DNA of 64,000 bases from positions 124,001 through 188,000 of the forward strand of contig CAKOMG010000001.1 of NCBI GenBank assembly GCA_934096585.1, given 5' to 3'. The stretch is from an uncultured Bacilli bacterium (GTDB taxonomy: Bacteria; Bacillota_I; Bacilli_A; ML615J-28; CAG-698). The notes beneath the pieces are model-generated. The model saw only the letters and a list, made by a program, of their open reading frames with translations, did not search any database and was not told the origin of the DNA. Below are positions 1 to 8,731 of the stretch, piece after piece; positions within the stretch are counted from its first letter, which is position 1, and every line of letters begins with the position of its first letter. The translations under genes were made by a program, and so were the position numbers.

Positions 1-486
1 AGGTTCTCCAATTCCCATAACAACGACATGGCTAACTCTCTTGTCCATTTTCTTCATAATTTCATCAATCATTGAGACTTGCAAAACAATTTCATCTGTT
101 TCTAGATTTCTAACCTTTTTATTCAAGCCGCTTGCGCAAAATGCACACCCCATATTACACCCTACTTGTGTAGAGACACAGACACTTAGCCCATATTCAT
201 GATTCATTAGGACGGTTTCAATAAAATTTCCATCATTTAATCTAAATAAATATTTCCTAGTTCCATCGCTTGAAACTTGTTCATTTTCTATCTCTAAATC
301 ACTTATTTTAAAATTTTCTTTAAGTTTTTCAATGGACTCTTTCTTGATATTTGTCATCTCATCAAATGATTTTACATTTTTTTTGTAAAGCCATTCAAAT
401 ATTTGTGTTGCTCTAAATGGTTTTTCTCCCATTAAAAGTAAATATTGTTCCAACTCTTGTCTAGTTAAACTATAAATATTAATCAT
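1..486 (-). CDS. rlmN: RlmN, dual-specificity 23S rRNA/tRNA adenine C2 methyltransferase (3' part outside window)
   Basis: This is a radical-SAM enzyme that methylates C2 of A2503 in 23S rRNA and A37 of some tRNAs. The first 162 residues are visible. The radical-SAM cluster CxxxCxxC is seen as CNMGCAFC with cysteines at about residues 110, 114 and 117, and the reading runs off the window edge at VVMGIGEP, a signature of the family. The start ATG lies at 484-486 and overlaps the last codons of rsmB, whose GAGG serves as its ribosome binding site (7 bases away), so translation is probably coupled to rsmB. The rsmB-rlmN order is the same as in Bacillus. The C-terminal half with the second catalytic cysteine cannot be checked here. 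Confidence 0.95.
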   Translation of the reverse strand, partial: MINIYSLTRQELEQYLLLMGEKPFRATQIFEWLYKKNVKSFDEMTNIKKESIEKLKENFKISDLEIENEQVSSDGTRKYLFRLNDGNFIETVLMNHEYGLSVCVSTQVGCNMGCAFCASGLNKKVRNLETDEIVLQVSMIDEIMKKMDKRVSHVVVMGIGEP

Positions 487-1753
487 TTTTTTCCTCTTTT
501 TTTAATTTACAAATAAAAAATCCATCAGTACCATATTCATATGGTAGTATTGTTTTTTCATATTCAACTTTCAAATTTGGATATTTTTTTATTAACCAAG
601 CTATTTGTTCTTCATTTTCACTCTTATTTATTGTACAAGTTGAAACAATCAAATAACCATTTTTCTTAATTAATGGATAACTTGCGTCAAGTATTTCTTT
701 TTGTAATGCAATAATTTCTTTAATGGAATCATAAGTAATATTGTATTTTAAATCGCATTTATGACTCATTACGCCTAAACCACTACAAGGCATATCTGCT
801 AAAACGTAATCAAATGACTCTTGTTTTACAACATTCTTAACCTTTCTTGCATCTATTAATTCTACTTGTGTATTAGTCACACCTAGTCTTTTGAAGTTTT
901 TTTCCATTAATTTAATCTTATGTAAATATATGTCACAAGCATAGATTGTTCCTGTATTGTTCATCCATGCCGCTAAATGTGCAGCTTTCCCACCTGGAGC
1001 ACTGCATAAATCAATGATTGTACTATCCATTTCAGGATTAGCAATCTCTGTTACCATTTGACTAGCAATATCTTGAATAGTAATTTTTCCTTCTTTAAAT
1101 AGTTCATGATTGACCATACTTTCTTCAACAATTAAACCATCATTTACTAAATCGCTTTGTTGATAAGGTATTTTTTCATCATTCAAAACTTCTGTCACTT
1201 CTTCTGTTGTTGCTTTCAATGTATTAACGCGAATAGCATCATGCTTAACATCATCATTAAACTCAAGTATTTTAACAACTGTTTCATAGTTATAATCTTT
1301 AAGTAAATAAGCAATTAACCAAGTTGGATAACTATACTTAACACTTAATAATTTAACATCTTCTAATCCTTCAAAGCTTCTAAGTTCATTTCTTAAAAAA
1401 TTCCTTAATACAGCATTTACAAATGAGCCCACCATTTTATCTAATGTATTTGCAATATTTACAGCTTCATTTACAACAGTATAATCTGGAATATTTAAAT
1501 ATACTAATTGATAAACACTCATAAGTAACAAACTATAGATTGATGTTTTTTGCTTTTTCTTTAAAAATGGTTCTAAATAATATGCAAGTGTAAGTTTCTT
1601 TTCAACAGTACCAATAACAAGTTTTGTGAATAATCTTCTTTCATCATCTGTTAATTCATATTTATTTAAATACTCATTAATTATAATATTGGCATAACCA
1701 TTTTTATATAATATTTTTTCAATTGCTTGTAATGCTAATTTTCTAATGTTCAT
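479..1753 (-). CDS. rsmB: RsmB, 16S rRNA m5C967 methyltransferase
   Basis: This cytosolic SAM-dependent enzyme methylates C967 of 16S rRNA. It has 424 residues, close to the usual length. The N-terminal NusB-like RNA-binding domain covers roughly residues 1-130. The methyltransferase domain has the SAM loop SAPGGK (251-256), the DMPCSG motif (Cys323) and STC (Cys373), the two cysteines of the m5C mechanism. The start is set by AGGAG seven bases upstream of the ATG. It overlaps the 3' end of the PHP-domain gene by 11 bases and leads into rlmN, so these genes form one translationally coupled operon. Confidence 0.95.
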   Translation of the reverse strand: MNIRKLALQAIEKILYKNGYANIIINEYLNKYELTDDERRLFTKLVIGTVEKKLTLAYYLEPFLKKKQKTSIYSLLLMSVYQLVYLNIPDYTVVNEAVNIANTLDKMVGSFVNAVLRNFLRNELRSFEGLEDVKLLSVKYSYPTWLIAYLLKDYNYETVVKILEFNDDVKHDAIRVNTLKATTEEVTEVLNDEKIPYQQSDLVNDGLIVEESMVNHELFKEGKITIQDIASQMVTEIANPEMDSTIIDLCSAPGGKAAHLAAWMNNTGTIYACDIYLHKIKLMEKNFKRLGVTNTQVELIDARKVKNVVKQESFDYVLADMPCSGLGVMSHKCDLKYNITYDSIKEIIALQKEILDASYPLIKKNGYLIVSTCTINKSENEEQIAWLIKKYPNLKVEYEKTILPYEYGTDGFFICKLKKEEKND

Positions 1754-2552
1754 TTAGTGCTCCTAAAAATTTATTTAAATCTTGACCATCGATTGTTGAA
1801 GTGCCGATGTCACCATGGCCAAAATCATTTAAACGATGAAAATCTGATCCCGCAGTAAATAATAAATTAAAGTTTTTGACAAAACGACGATACATTGTCT
1901 CATCATTTAATTTAGATGGATATCTACCTTCAATACCATCAACACCTAGTGTAATAATATCATATACATTATTATGTTTATATAAACAAGGATGAGCAAC
2001 AACTGCAATTCCATTATTTTCTTTAATAAGTTTGATTCCTTGAGCAGTTGTAAGTTTTGATGATGGAATATAACATGGACATCCATCTCCTAATATTTTT
2101 TCAAATATTTCTTTTTTTGAATATGAATATCCTTGGCGCACTACTTCATCCGCAATTGTTCCTCTTGTTAAACTTCTAGTGTCGTTCACAAAACTTTCAT
2201 CAATTATAATATTAAAGTGTTCTTTCATTAATTCTAATATTCTTAATGCTCTTTCTTTCCTTTTTTTCTTTTGCTCATTAAAGAAACGAATTAAGCTTCC
2301 TTCGGTTAGCGGTTCTTTGAAATATCCTAATATATGTACACTTTCATTATTTCTTATTGTTGATAATTCAACGCCATATATAATTTTTATTTCATCATCA
2401 GACATATTAAAGCCTTTTAAAGCTCCATCTACAGTATCATGATCAGTGATTGCAAGAATATCTACTTTATTTTCTTTAGCCCTTTTTATAACTTCTTCTA
2501 CACTAAATTCACCATCTGAATAAAGGGTATGACAATGTAAATCAGCTCTCAT
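1743..2552 (-). CDS. PHP-domain metal-dependent phosphoesterase (TrpH/YciV-like)
   Basis: This is a PHP (polymerase and histidinol phosphatase) domain protein, a metal-dependent phosphoesterase. Starting at ATG 2552 the protein begins MRADLHCHTLYSDG, which puts the metal-binding HxH motif at the extreme N-terminus as in family members. Further metal ligands are seen in ITDHDTVDG, a VVAHPCLY segment and GSDFHR near the C-terminus. The TrpH/YciV group acts on short RNA or nucleoside 3',5'-bisphosphates; the substrate here is inferred only from that. An in-frame upstream ATG (2576) exists, but it lies inside the preceding gene and would add eight residues before the motif. The gene begins one base after the stop of the upstream gene and overlaps rsmB. 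Confidence 0.85.
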   Translation of the reverse strand: MRADLHCHTLYSDGEFSVEEVIKRAKENKVDILAITDHDTVDGALKGFNMSDDEIKIIYGVELSTIRNNESVHILGYFKEPLTEGSLIRFFNEQKKKRKERALRILELMKEHFNIIIDESFVNDTRSLTRGTIADEVVRQGYSYSKKEIFEKILGDGCPCYIPSSKLTTAQGIKLIKENNGIAVVAHPCLYKHNNVYDIITLGVDGIEGRYPSKLNDETMYRRFVKNFNLLFTAGSDFHRLNDFGHGDIGTSTIDGQDLNKFLGALNEH

Positions 2553-2553
2553 T

Positions 2554-3426
2554 TTATTTACCATTCTTTCCGTCATAATGCATCATTAAAATTGCATACT
2601 TACTTTCAAATTGTGAAACTATTTCATGCAATTTTTGATATTTTTTTTCATCATATCTAATTATTTTTTTCATTGCAAATTTTATTTTATTATAAAGTTC
2701 AATCCATTCATTATAATCTAATGAAATAACAACATCACTAGGCAAAAAATAATTCCATGTAAATGTTTCGATTTGATTGTTAACTTTACTCATTTTAACA
2801 TATTGAATTATCAAGTTAATAAGCGAATCAATAAATGTACCACTATTATAATATATATATTCACTTGCTTCTTCAAATGACTTAAATCCTTCTAATTCTT
2901 TAGAAATATTATTATATAGTTCCTCCAATTCTTCATTTGTTTTGTTTAAACATACAGTAACAGTCGATATTCGTAAATACCCGTATGAATTATTATTAAT
3001 TTCATTTAATTGGTTCAATAAACCAATTTGAAAATCTTCTGCCTCTTTAACTTGATTATAATATTTTTTAACTTCATCAATATTTGGATTATATCCTACT
3101 TTTAAATTATCTATGAAATGAGATAAATAAAAGCAATCTCTTTTAAGCTTATTTATGTGTTTATCCAATGATATCACTTGAATATTAAAATCTAAATCTT
3201 TAATTCCCACTCTAGACAATATTTTACAAATATAATAATCGTGAACAACTCGATTATTTTTTTTAATAATATTATCGTATTTTGATTTAATATCATGAAT
3301 CATTTCCTCTTTAGAAATTTCTTTAGTTTCAATCTTTGGTTCATGATAATCATCATTAATATTAATATCACTGAAAGTCATGTTTATTTGTTCATGTTTT
3401 TTTATTTTTTTCTTAAATAAACCCAT
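2554..3426 (-). CDS. Uncharacterised cytoplasmic helical protein
   Basis: I do not recognise this 290-residue protein. It has no signal peptide or membrane segment. The first 45 residues are basic, then acidic and low-complexity (a KKKIKKHE start), and the rest is predicted helical with many Lys, Asn, Ile and Glu. The start is taken at ATG 3426 (MGLFKKK) because GGGGA lies five bases upstream; the ATG 12 bases earlier is part of that ribosome binding site. It is the first gene of the PHP-rsmB-rlmN operon, and a good vegetative promoter sits just upstream. The context suggests a housekeeping expression level but says nothing of function. Confidence 0.7.
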   Translation of the reverse strand: MGLFKKKIKKHEQINMTFSDININDDYHEPKIETKEISKEEMIHDIKSKYDNIIKKNNRVVHDYYICKILSRVGIKDLDFNIQVISLDKHINKLKRDCFYLSHFIDNLKVGYNPNIDEVKKYYNQVKEAEDFQIGLLNQLNEINNNSYGYLRISTVTVCLNKTNEELEELYNNISKELEGFKSFEEASEYIYYNSGTFIDSLINLIIQYVKMSKVNNQIETFTWNYFLPSDVVISLDYNEWIELYNKIKFAMKKIIRYDEKKYQKLHEIVSQFESKYAILMMHYDGKNGK

Positions 3427-3453
3427 AGTAATCCCCATATATATATATATACT

Positions 3454-3482
3454 ATTATACCATACTTTAACTATTTTGTAAA
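3454..3482 (-). promoter_or_regulatory. Sigma-A-type promoter of the unknown-PHP-rsmB-rlmN operon
   Basis: Read on the minus strand: -35 TTTACA (3477-3482), a 17-base spacer, and -10 TATAAT (3454-3459) preceded by TGG (extended -10). The predicted start site is near 3447, about 20 bases before the ATG at 3426. Confidence 0.7.
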
Positions 3483-3534
3483 AGTAAATTTAGTTTAAAT
3501 ACTGTTTTAAATTTTTATGTTTACTTTTAATAAA

Positions 3535-3556
3535 AGAGACTCCAAAGAGAGTCTCT
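3535..3556 (-). terminator. Intrinsic terminator after eno
   Basis: Perfect 8-bp stem AGAGACTC/GAGTCTCT with a 6-base loop, followed on the minus strand by TTTATT. It overlaps the eno stop codon and separates gpmI-eno from the next operon. Confidence 0.8.
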
Positions 3557-4844
3557 ATTTTAGATTATAAAATGTATCAATACCTTTAAATACTGCAGTT
3601 TCTGCTAATTCATCTTCAATTCTAATTAATTGATTATACTTAGCAATTCTATCAGTTCTACTTAATGAACCTGTTTTAATTTGACCTGCATTTGTACCTA
3701 CTGCAATATCTGCTATTGTTGTGTCTTCTGTTTCACCACTTCTATGAGAAACAACAGCTGCATAGCCAGCTTTTTTAGCCATTTCAATTGCATCAAAAGT
3801 TTCAGTTAATGTACCTATTTGATTTACTTTGATTAAAATTGCATTAGCAACTCCTTCTTTAATACCTCTTGCTAATCTTTCGGTATTAGTAACAAATAAA
3901 TCATCACCAACTAATTGTACTTTTTTGCCTAATTTCTTAGTAAGCACTTTCCAACCAGCCCAATCATTTTCATCAAGACCATCTTCAATAGAAATAATTG
4001 GATATTTCTTTATAAGTTGTTCATAATATGATACCATTTCTTCAGCACTTAATGATTTGTTTTCACTCTTTAAATCATATAGTTTAGTTTCTTCATTATA
4101 GAATTCAGATGAAGCAACATCAGTAGCTAACATGATATCTTTTCCAGGAACATATCCTGCCTCTTTTATAGCTTTTACAACTGTTTCAAAAGCATAATCA
4201 TTTGATGGAAGTTTTGGAGCATATCCTCCTTCATCACCTACTGCTATATTATATCCATTTTCTTTTAATATTCTCTTCAATGTATGAAATACTTCAGCAC
4301 CCATTCTAACTGCTTCACTTATTGATTTTGCCCCTACTGGCATAATCATAATTTCTTGGAAATCAATACACCAATCTGCATGTGCACCACCATTTAAAAT
4401 ATTCATCATTGGAACAGGTAATTCTTTAGCATTAAATCCACCAAGATAATTATATAAAGATAAGCCACACAAATCACTTGCTGCTTTAGCAACAGCTAAT
4501 GATACCCCAAGAATAGCATTTGCACCTAATTTAGATTTATTTGGTGTTCCATCAAGTTCAATTAAAGTTTTATCAATTCCAACCTGATCAAAAACATTCA
4601 TTCCTATAATTTCTGGAGCAATGATTTCATTGACATTATCAACAGCTTTTAAAACACCTTTACCACCATATCTTGAATTATCTTTATCTCTTAATTCGAC
4701 AGCTTCATATTCACCAGTTGATGCACCACTTGGTACGATTGCTCTACCAAAGCCATCACTTTCCGTATATATCTCCACTTCTACAGTAGGATTACCACGA
4801 GAATCTAAAACTTCTCTAGCATACACTTCTTTAATAAATGGCAT
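3555..4844 (-). CDS. eno: Enolase
   Basis: Enolase converts 2-phosphoglycerate to phosphoenolpyruvate in glycolysis, in the cytosol. At 429 residues it has full family length. Visible signatures are the N-terminal REVLDSRGNPTVEVE, the loop GANAILGVSLAVA, catalytic GDEGGYAP, the Mg ligand region ISIEDGLDENDW, GDDLFVTN, the catalytic-lysine segment ILIKVNQIGT and SHRSGETEDT. The ribosome binding site AAGGAGG overlaps the end of gpmI and its ATG follows the gpmI stop by one base, so it is translated from the gpmI-eno transcript and coupled to it. Confidence 0.98.
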   Translation of the reverse strand: MPFIKEVYAREVLDSRGNPTVEVEIYTESDGFGRAIVPSGASTGEYEAVELRDKDNSRYGGKGVLKAVDNVNEIIAPEIIGMNVFDQVGIDKTLIELDGTPNKSKLGANAILGVSLAVAKAASDLCGLSLYNYLGGFNAKELPVPMMNILNGGAHADWCIDFQEIMIMPVGAKSISEAVRMGAEVFHTLKRILKENGYNIAVGDEGGYAPKLPSNDYAFETVVKAIKEAGYVPGKDIMLATDVASSEFYNEETKLYDLKSENKSLSAEEMVSYYEQLIKKYPIISIEDGLDENDWAGWKVLTKKLGKKVQLVGDDLFVTNTERLARGIKEGVANAILIKVNQIGTLTETFDAIEMAKKAGYAAVVSHRSGETEDTTIADIAVGTNAGQIKTGSLSRTDRIAKYNQLIRIEDELAETAVFKGIDTFYNLK

Positions 4845-4845
4845 A

Positions 4846-6369
4846 TTAATCCTCCTTTTTAATTAAACTTACACCAGTCATTTCCTTTGGTTGAGGAATT
4901 CCTAACAATTGTAACATTGTTGGAGCGATATCTCCTAAAGATCCACCATCACGTAATTCATAGCCTTTTTTAACTAATATAAATGGAACTGGGTTTGTTG
5001 AATGGGCTGAGAATGGTTTGCCATTTTCATCTAACATTTTATCCGCATTTCCATGGTCAGCAGTAACTAATAAAATACCATTAACCTTTTGCACTGCAGC
5101 AACAATTTTACCTAAACATTCATCAACTGTTTCAACAGCTTTAACTGTTGCATCAAACACTGTTGTATGGCCAACCATATCACAGTTAGCAAAGTTTAAA
5201 ATAATTGTATCATATTTTTCGCTTTTAATTGCTTCTAATACTTTATCACACACTTCATAAGCACTCATTTCTGGCTTTAAATCGTAAGTTGCAACTTTTG
5301 GGGAATGAACTAAAATACGATCAGCACCTGCATATTCTCTATCAACTCCGCCATCAAAGAAATAAGTCACATGAGCATACTTTTCTGTTTCCGCAATTCT
5401 TAATTGCTTTAATCCCGCATTACTAATTACTTCTCCGTAAATATTATCTAATTTTTGAACGTCAAAAGCAATTTTGCCTTTAACATCTGCACTATATAAC
5501 ATCATACAAACATAATCTAAATCTTTAAACACTTTATAATTTTTAATGTTTGTTAATGTTGGATTTGTTAAGGCAAGTGAAATTTCAATTGCTCTATCTG
5601 GTCTAAAGTTTGCAAATATAACACTATCCTTATCTTCAATTGCACTATCAACATTCACAATATATGGAACAACAAATTCATCTGTGATTCCTTGATCATA
5701 TGATTCATTTATTCCTTCGTATAGCCCTTTTATAGGAGCTTCATTATAAACTAATGCATCATAAGCAAGTTGTACACGATCATAATTTTTGTCACGATCC
5801 ATTGCATAATATCTACCAGCAACAACACCAATCTTTGAATGACCAATTTCATCCATTTTATCTTGTATTTGTTTTAAATAAATAACTGCGGATTTTGGTG
5901 GAACATCTCTTCCATCAAGAAAGCAATGAACTACAACTTCTTTAACACCACGCTTAACACATGCTTCAAGTAAATATAAAATATGATTAATGTGTGAATG
6001 AACTCCACCATCACTACATAATCCCATAATATGAACTTTACTATTATTTGCAATTGCTTTATTAATCGCTTCATCAATTGCGGGAACTTTATCTAATTCT
6101 TTATTTCTAACTGCAATATTAACTCTTGTCAATGATTGATAAACAATTCTTCCAGCACCAATGTTCATATGGCCAACTTCACTATTACCCATTTGGCCAT
6201 CAGGTAACCCTACAGCTTCTCCACTTGCGCCTAAAATTGTGTGAGGATAATTTGCTGTTAAATAATCCATAGTTGGCGTATTAGCAGCCTTAATAGCATT
6301 ACCATCAACTCTATCTGTAATACCATATCCATCTAATATTGCTAGCATTACTAAATTTTTCTTTGCCAT
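4846..6369 (-). CDS. gpmI: 2,3-bisphosphoglycerate-independent phosphoglycerate mutase
   Basis: This manganese-dependent enzyme interconverts 3- and 2-phosphoglycerate, the step before enolase. It has 507 residues, the usual length. The alkaline-phosphatase-fold metal site is visible as LDGYG (Asp13), the phosphoserine nucleophile as GNSEVGHMNIGAGR (Ser63), and later metal ligands as NFANCDMVGHT and VTADHGNADKM. GGAGG lies seven bases before the ATG. It is co-transcribed with eno; the linked pair carries out consecutive glycolytic steps. Confidence 0.97.
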   Translation of the reverse strand: MAKKNLVMLAILDGYGITDRVDGNAIKAANTPTMDYLTANYPHTILGASGEAVGLPDGQMGNSEVGHMNIGAGRIVYQSLTRVNIAVRNKELDKVPAIDEAINKAIANNSKVHIMGLCSDGGVHSHINHILYLLEACVKRGVKEVVVHCFLDGRDVPPKSAVIYLKQIQDKMDEIGHSKIGVVAGRYYAMDRDKNYDRVQLAYDALVYNEAPIKGLYEGINESYDQGITDEFVVPYIVNVDSAIEDKDSVIFANFRPDRAIEISLALTNPTLTNIKNYKVFKDLDYVCMMLYSADVKGKIAFDVQKLDNIYGEVISNAGLKQLRIAETEKYAHVTYFFDGGVDREYAGADRILVHSPKVATYDLKPEMSAYEVCDKVLEAIKSEKYDTIILNFANCDMVGHTTVFDATVKAVETVDECLGKIVAAVQKVNGILLVTADHGNADKMLDENGKPFSAHSTNPVPFILVKKGYELRDGGSLGDIAPTMLQLLGIPQPKEMTGVSLIKKED

Positions 6370-6391
6370 ATATAAGCCTCCATATATGAAT

Positions 6392-6420
6392 ATTATACAC
6401 TTTTTGTATTATTTTTACAA
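6392..6420 (-). promoter_or_regulatory. Sigma-A-type promoter of gpmI-eno
   Basis: On the minus strand: -35 TTGTAA (6415-6420), a 17-base spacer, and -10 TATAAT (6392-6397). The predicted transcript begins near 6385, leaving a short leader with GGAGG before gpmI. Confidence 0.7.
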
Positions 6421-6454
6421 CTAAATTGATATACTATTTAACTAAGAAAATGCT

Positions 6455-7003
6455 TTAAAAAGCATCATCTTTTTTAAGCCATGATAAATGTTTTAATCTA
6501 TTGCATAATAAAAATAATACAAACGTATAAACAAATGCCATTCCTAGTGCTATGCCACATTTAATAATGATATTAATAAACGCTTGTGTTGATGTATATT
6601 GAAATATTATACTATCTAAATATATTACAACACTATTAACAATAGTTACAAAAAGTGACGTTATAAAAACTGAAATTGCTATTGCCTTTAATTCATAAGC
6701 ATGGTCTTTAAATAGACAACATAAAAAGCCACTCATACCGCCCCAAATTATAGGAGCAAGCATCCATAATGGAGTTGTTGGTGATAGTCCATATTTAGAA
6801 GTAAGTTGACTGACAAACCCCACTACTAATCCCGTTAATAACCCTACTTTATACCCAAACATAACACCTGTAAACATTAAAGGTAAACCATAAAAAGTTA
6901 TTTTATAAATCTCGCCAATTTCAATACTAAACTTTTCTAACACTATTGATAGTGCAGCCATCACTCCACAAATTACAATTTTTAAAACTAAATTTTTTTT
7001 CAT
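6455..7003 (-). CDS. folT: FolT-type ECF transporter substrate-binding (S) component for folate
   Basis: This is an integral membrane S component of an energy-coupling-factor transporter; it binds the vitamin and docks on shared EcfA/EcfT modules encoded elsewhere. Its 182 residues contain about five to six hydrophobic segments. The MAALSIVLEKFSI segment and the LWMLAPIIWGGMSGFL region resemble FolT-family S components. Folate specificity rests mainly on the tetrahydrofolate riboswitch directly upstream, since the sequence alone does not separate S-component substrates well. The ATG is preceded by AAGGAGG, which lies just beyond the riboswitch. Confidence 0.85.
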   Translation of the reverse strand: MKKNLVLKIVICGVMAALSIVLEKFSIEIGEIYKITFYGLPLMFTGVMFGYKVGLLTGLVVGFVSQLTSKYGLSPTTPLWMLAPIIWGGMSGFLCCLFKDHAYELKAIAISVFITSLFVTIVNSVVIYLDSIIFQYTSTQAFINIIIKCGIALGMAFVYTFVLFLLCNRLKHLSWLKKDDAF

Positions 7004-7041
7004 TATAAAAGACCTCCTTAACAGAGATCCGCGTAGTTATT

Positions 7042-7140
7042 ATCTAACAGCGGAAGCATAAGAAAACCGCCACATAAGTGTTCGTCCAAGCTTCATCCTT
7101 TAGCTTAGCACTTAACGCTTTCTTACTATTTCTGTTAGAT
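7042..7140 (-). ncRNA. Tetrahydrofolate (THF, folT-type) riboswitch aptamer
   Basis: Read on the minus strand, the leader of folT contains the conserved THF-aptamer blocks in order: GCGTTAAGTG, GGATG, ACGAA, GGCGGT and TGCTTCCGCT. They are closed by a perfect 9-bp P1 formed by ATCTAACAG (7132-7140) and CTGTTAGAT (7042-7050). In the expression platform, TCTGTTA (7018-7024), directly before the AAGGAGG of folT, can pair instead with the 5' P1 strand (TAACAGA), and TCCGC of the aptamer can pair with GCGGA at 7028-7032. This suggests control of translation initiation by ligand. The predicted transcription start near 7136 would shorten P1 to about five pairs. Confidence 0.9.
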
Positions 7141-7142
7141 AT

Positions 7143-7171
7143 ATTATACTACATTTTAATGTTTAATTCAA
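7143..7171 (-). promoter_or_regulatory. Promoter of riboswitch-folT
   Basis: On the minus strand: -35 TTGAAT (7166-7171), a 17-base spacer, and -10 TATAAT (7143-7148). The -35 box overlaps the sigG stop codon. The predicted start lies at about 7136, just at the 5' edge of the aptamer. Confidence 0.7.
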
Positions 7172-7944
7172 TTATAATCGCTAAAAATTGTTTTCAATGC
7201 ACTTTTTTCAAGTCTAGAAACTTGTGCTTGTGAAATTCCAATTTCTTCTGCTATTTCCATTTGTGTTCGATCTAAAAAATACCTTTTATTTATAATATCT
7301 TTTTCTCTTTCTGATAACTTTTTTAATCCTTTTTCAATTGTCATTTGAAAAACTCTTTTTTCCTCGGAATCACCATCATCACCGATTTGATCCATTAAAT
7401 AAATTTCATCACTTCCATTATTATAAATAGGAGTATATATTGATACTGGTTCTTGCATTGCTTCAATTGCAACTACTACATCTATTTCTTCTACTTCTAG
7501 GGATTTTGCAATTTCTTCAATAGTTGGTTCCTTTTGATATTCATTTATATATTGTTCTTTGAATTGCATCGCTTTATATGCAATATCTTTTAATGACCTT
7601 GAAATTCTAATTGGAGAATTATCACGTAAATACCTTCTTATCTCTCCAATTATCATCGGTACTGCATATGTTGAAAAACGAACGCCATGACTAAAATCAA
7701 AATTATCAATGGCTTTTAATAATCCCAAACATCCAACCTGAAATATATCATCCAAGTTTTCTCTTCTATTATTAAACTTTTTTACAACACTTAAAACTAG
7801 TTTTAAATTGCCATAAACTAATTGATCTCTTGCTTCATCATTTCCTTCATGAGCAAGAACTAATAATTCCATCGTTTCTTCATTACTAATAGGAACTAAT
7901 TCAGCAGTATTAATTCCAGTTATTTCAACACGATTACGTGCCAT
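7168..7944 (-). CDS. sigG: Forespore-specific RNA polymerase sigma factor SigG
   Basis: SigG directs late forespore transcription during sporulation. From ATG 7944 (MARNRVEITG) it has 258 residues, like the Bacillus protein. Region 2 (DDIFQVGCLGLLKAIDNFD, FSTYAVPMIIGEIRRYLRD) and region 4 (SEREKDIINKRYF, EIGISQAQVSRLE) are nearly identical to known SigG. The start is fixed by GGAGGA six bases upstream; an in-frame ATG at 7986 would add 14 residues not found in the family. The gene lies 65 bases after sigE, as in the classical spoIIG-sigG arrangement. The shared transcript and its own SigF/SigG promoter cannot be separated here; no obvious forespore promoter was identified in the short gap. 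Confidence 0.96.
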   Translation of the reverse strand: MARNRVEITGINTAELVPISNEETMELLVLAHEGNDEARDQLVYGNLKLVLSVVKKFNNRRENLDDIFQVGCLGLLKAIDNFDFSHGVRFSTYAVPMIIGEIRRYLRDNSPIRISRSLKDIAYKAMQFKEQYINEYQKEPTIEEIAKSLEVEEIDVVVAIEAMQEPVSIYTPIYNNGSDEIYLMDQIGDDGDSEEKRVFQMTIEKGLKKLSEREKDIINKRYFLDRTQMEIAEEIGISQAQVSRLEKSALKTIFSDYN

Positions 7945-8009
7945 TGTTATTCCTCCACTATTAATATAATGGGAAGAATCATTCATTTTTATTCAATAAA
8001 TTATAATAA

Positions 8010-8720
8010 TTATTTTATGGTTACTATTTCTTCGTTCACAAAATGTCGTATTTTATCAATAATCTTTTTTTCAAGTCGAGAGATGTAAGATTGTGATATA
8101 CCTAAATAATCAGCAACTTCTTTTTGCGTCATTTCATCTTTTCCAAATAATCCATAACGCATTGAAATGATTTCTCGTTCCTTTTTAGTCAATGAATCAA
8201 TTGCTAAAAAGAGTTTCTTTTCTTCTTCTTCTTTTGTCATTTCATCTAATGCTTGATCTTCATTTGAACACAATATATCAGCAAGCACCATTTCATTCCC
8301 TTCGCTATCGATATTCAATACTTCATCTAAACTAACATCTTGTCTACTTTTTTGTGTTTTTCTTAAATGCATTAAAATTTCATTTTCGATACAACGTGAT
8401 GCATAGGTTGCTAATTTAATATTTTTTTCCATTTTAAATGTTTGCACACCTTTTATTAATCCCATTGAACCAATACTAATTAAATCTTCAATATTAATTT
8501 TGGTTGACTCAAATTTTTTTGCAATGTACACAACTAATCTTAAGTTATGTGTTATTAATTTATTTCTAGCTTCCAAATCACCATTGTTTGATGCAATTAA
8601 GCACTTTCGTTCTTCGACTTCATCAAGCGGTGGGGGCAAAATATTAGTACTATTAATATAAAAGCATTGTGTCTTTTTCTTAAATAATAAAACTATTAAC
8701 TTACTTAACCCTTTTAACAT
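8010..8720 (-). CDS. sigE: Mother-cell RNA polymerase sigma factor SigE (pro-sigma-E)
   Basis: SigE directs early mother-cell transcription after asymmetric division. The 236-residue product carries an N-terminal pro-peptide of roughly 27 residues. It is amphipathic and hydrophobic (LSKLIVLLF), is followed by CFYINSTN at the place where Bacillus pro-SigE is cut (after YYIGG), and then the family signature LPPPL. Regions 2 (NLRLVVYIAKKFE, LATYASRCIENEIL) and 4 (KEVADYLGISQSYISRLEK) are clear. The start is set by AGGAGGT six bases before ATG 8720, which overlaps the spoIIGA stop, so the protease and its substrate are translationally coupled. Confidence 0.96.
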   Translation of the reverse strand: MLKGLSKLIVLLFKKKTQCFYINSTNILPPPLDEVEERKCLIASNNGDLEARNKLITHNLRLVVYIAKKFESTKINIEDLISIGSMGLIKGVQTFKMEKNIKLATYASRCIENEILMHLRKTQKSRQDVSLDEVLNIDSEGNEMVLADILCSNEDQALDEMTKEEEEKKLFLAIDSLTKKEREIISMRYGLFGKDEMTQKEVADYLGISQSYISRLEKKIIDKIRHFVNEEIVTIK

Positions 8721-8731
8721 TTTAATACCTC

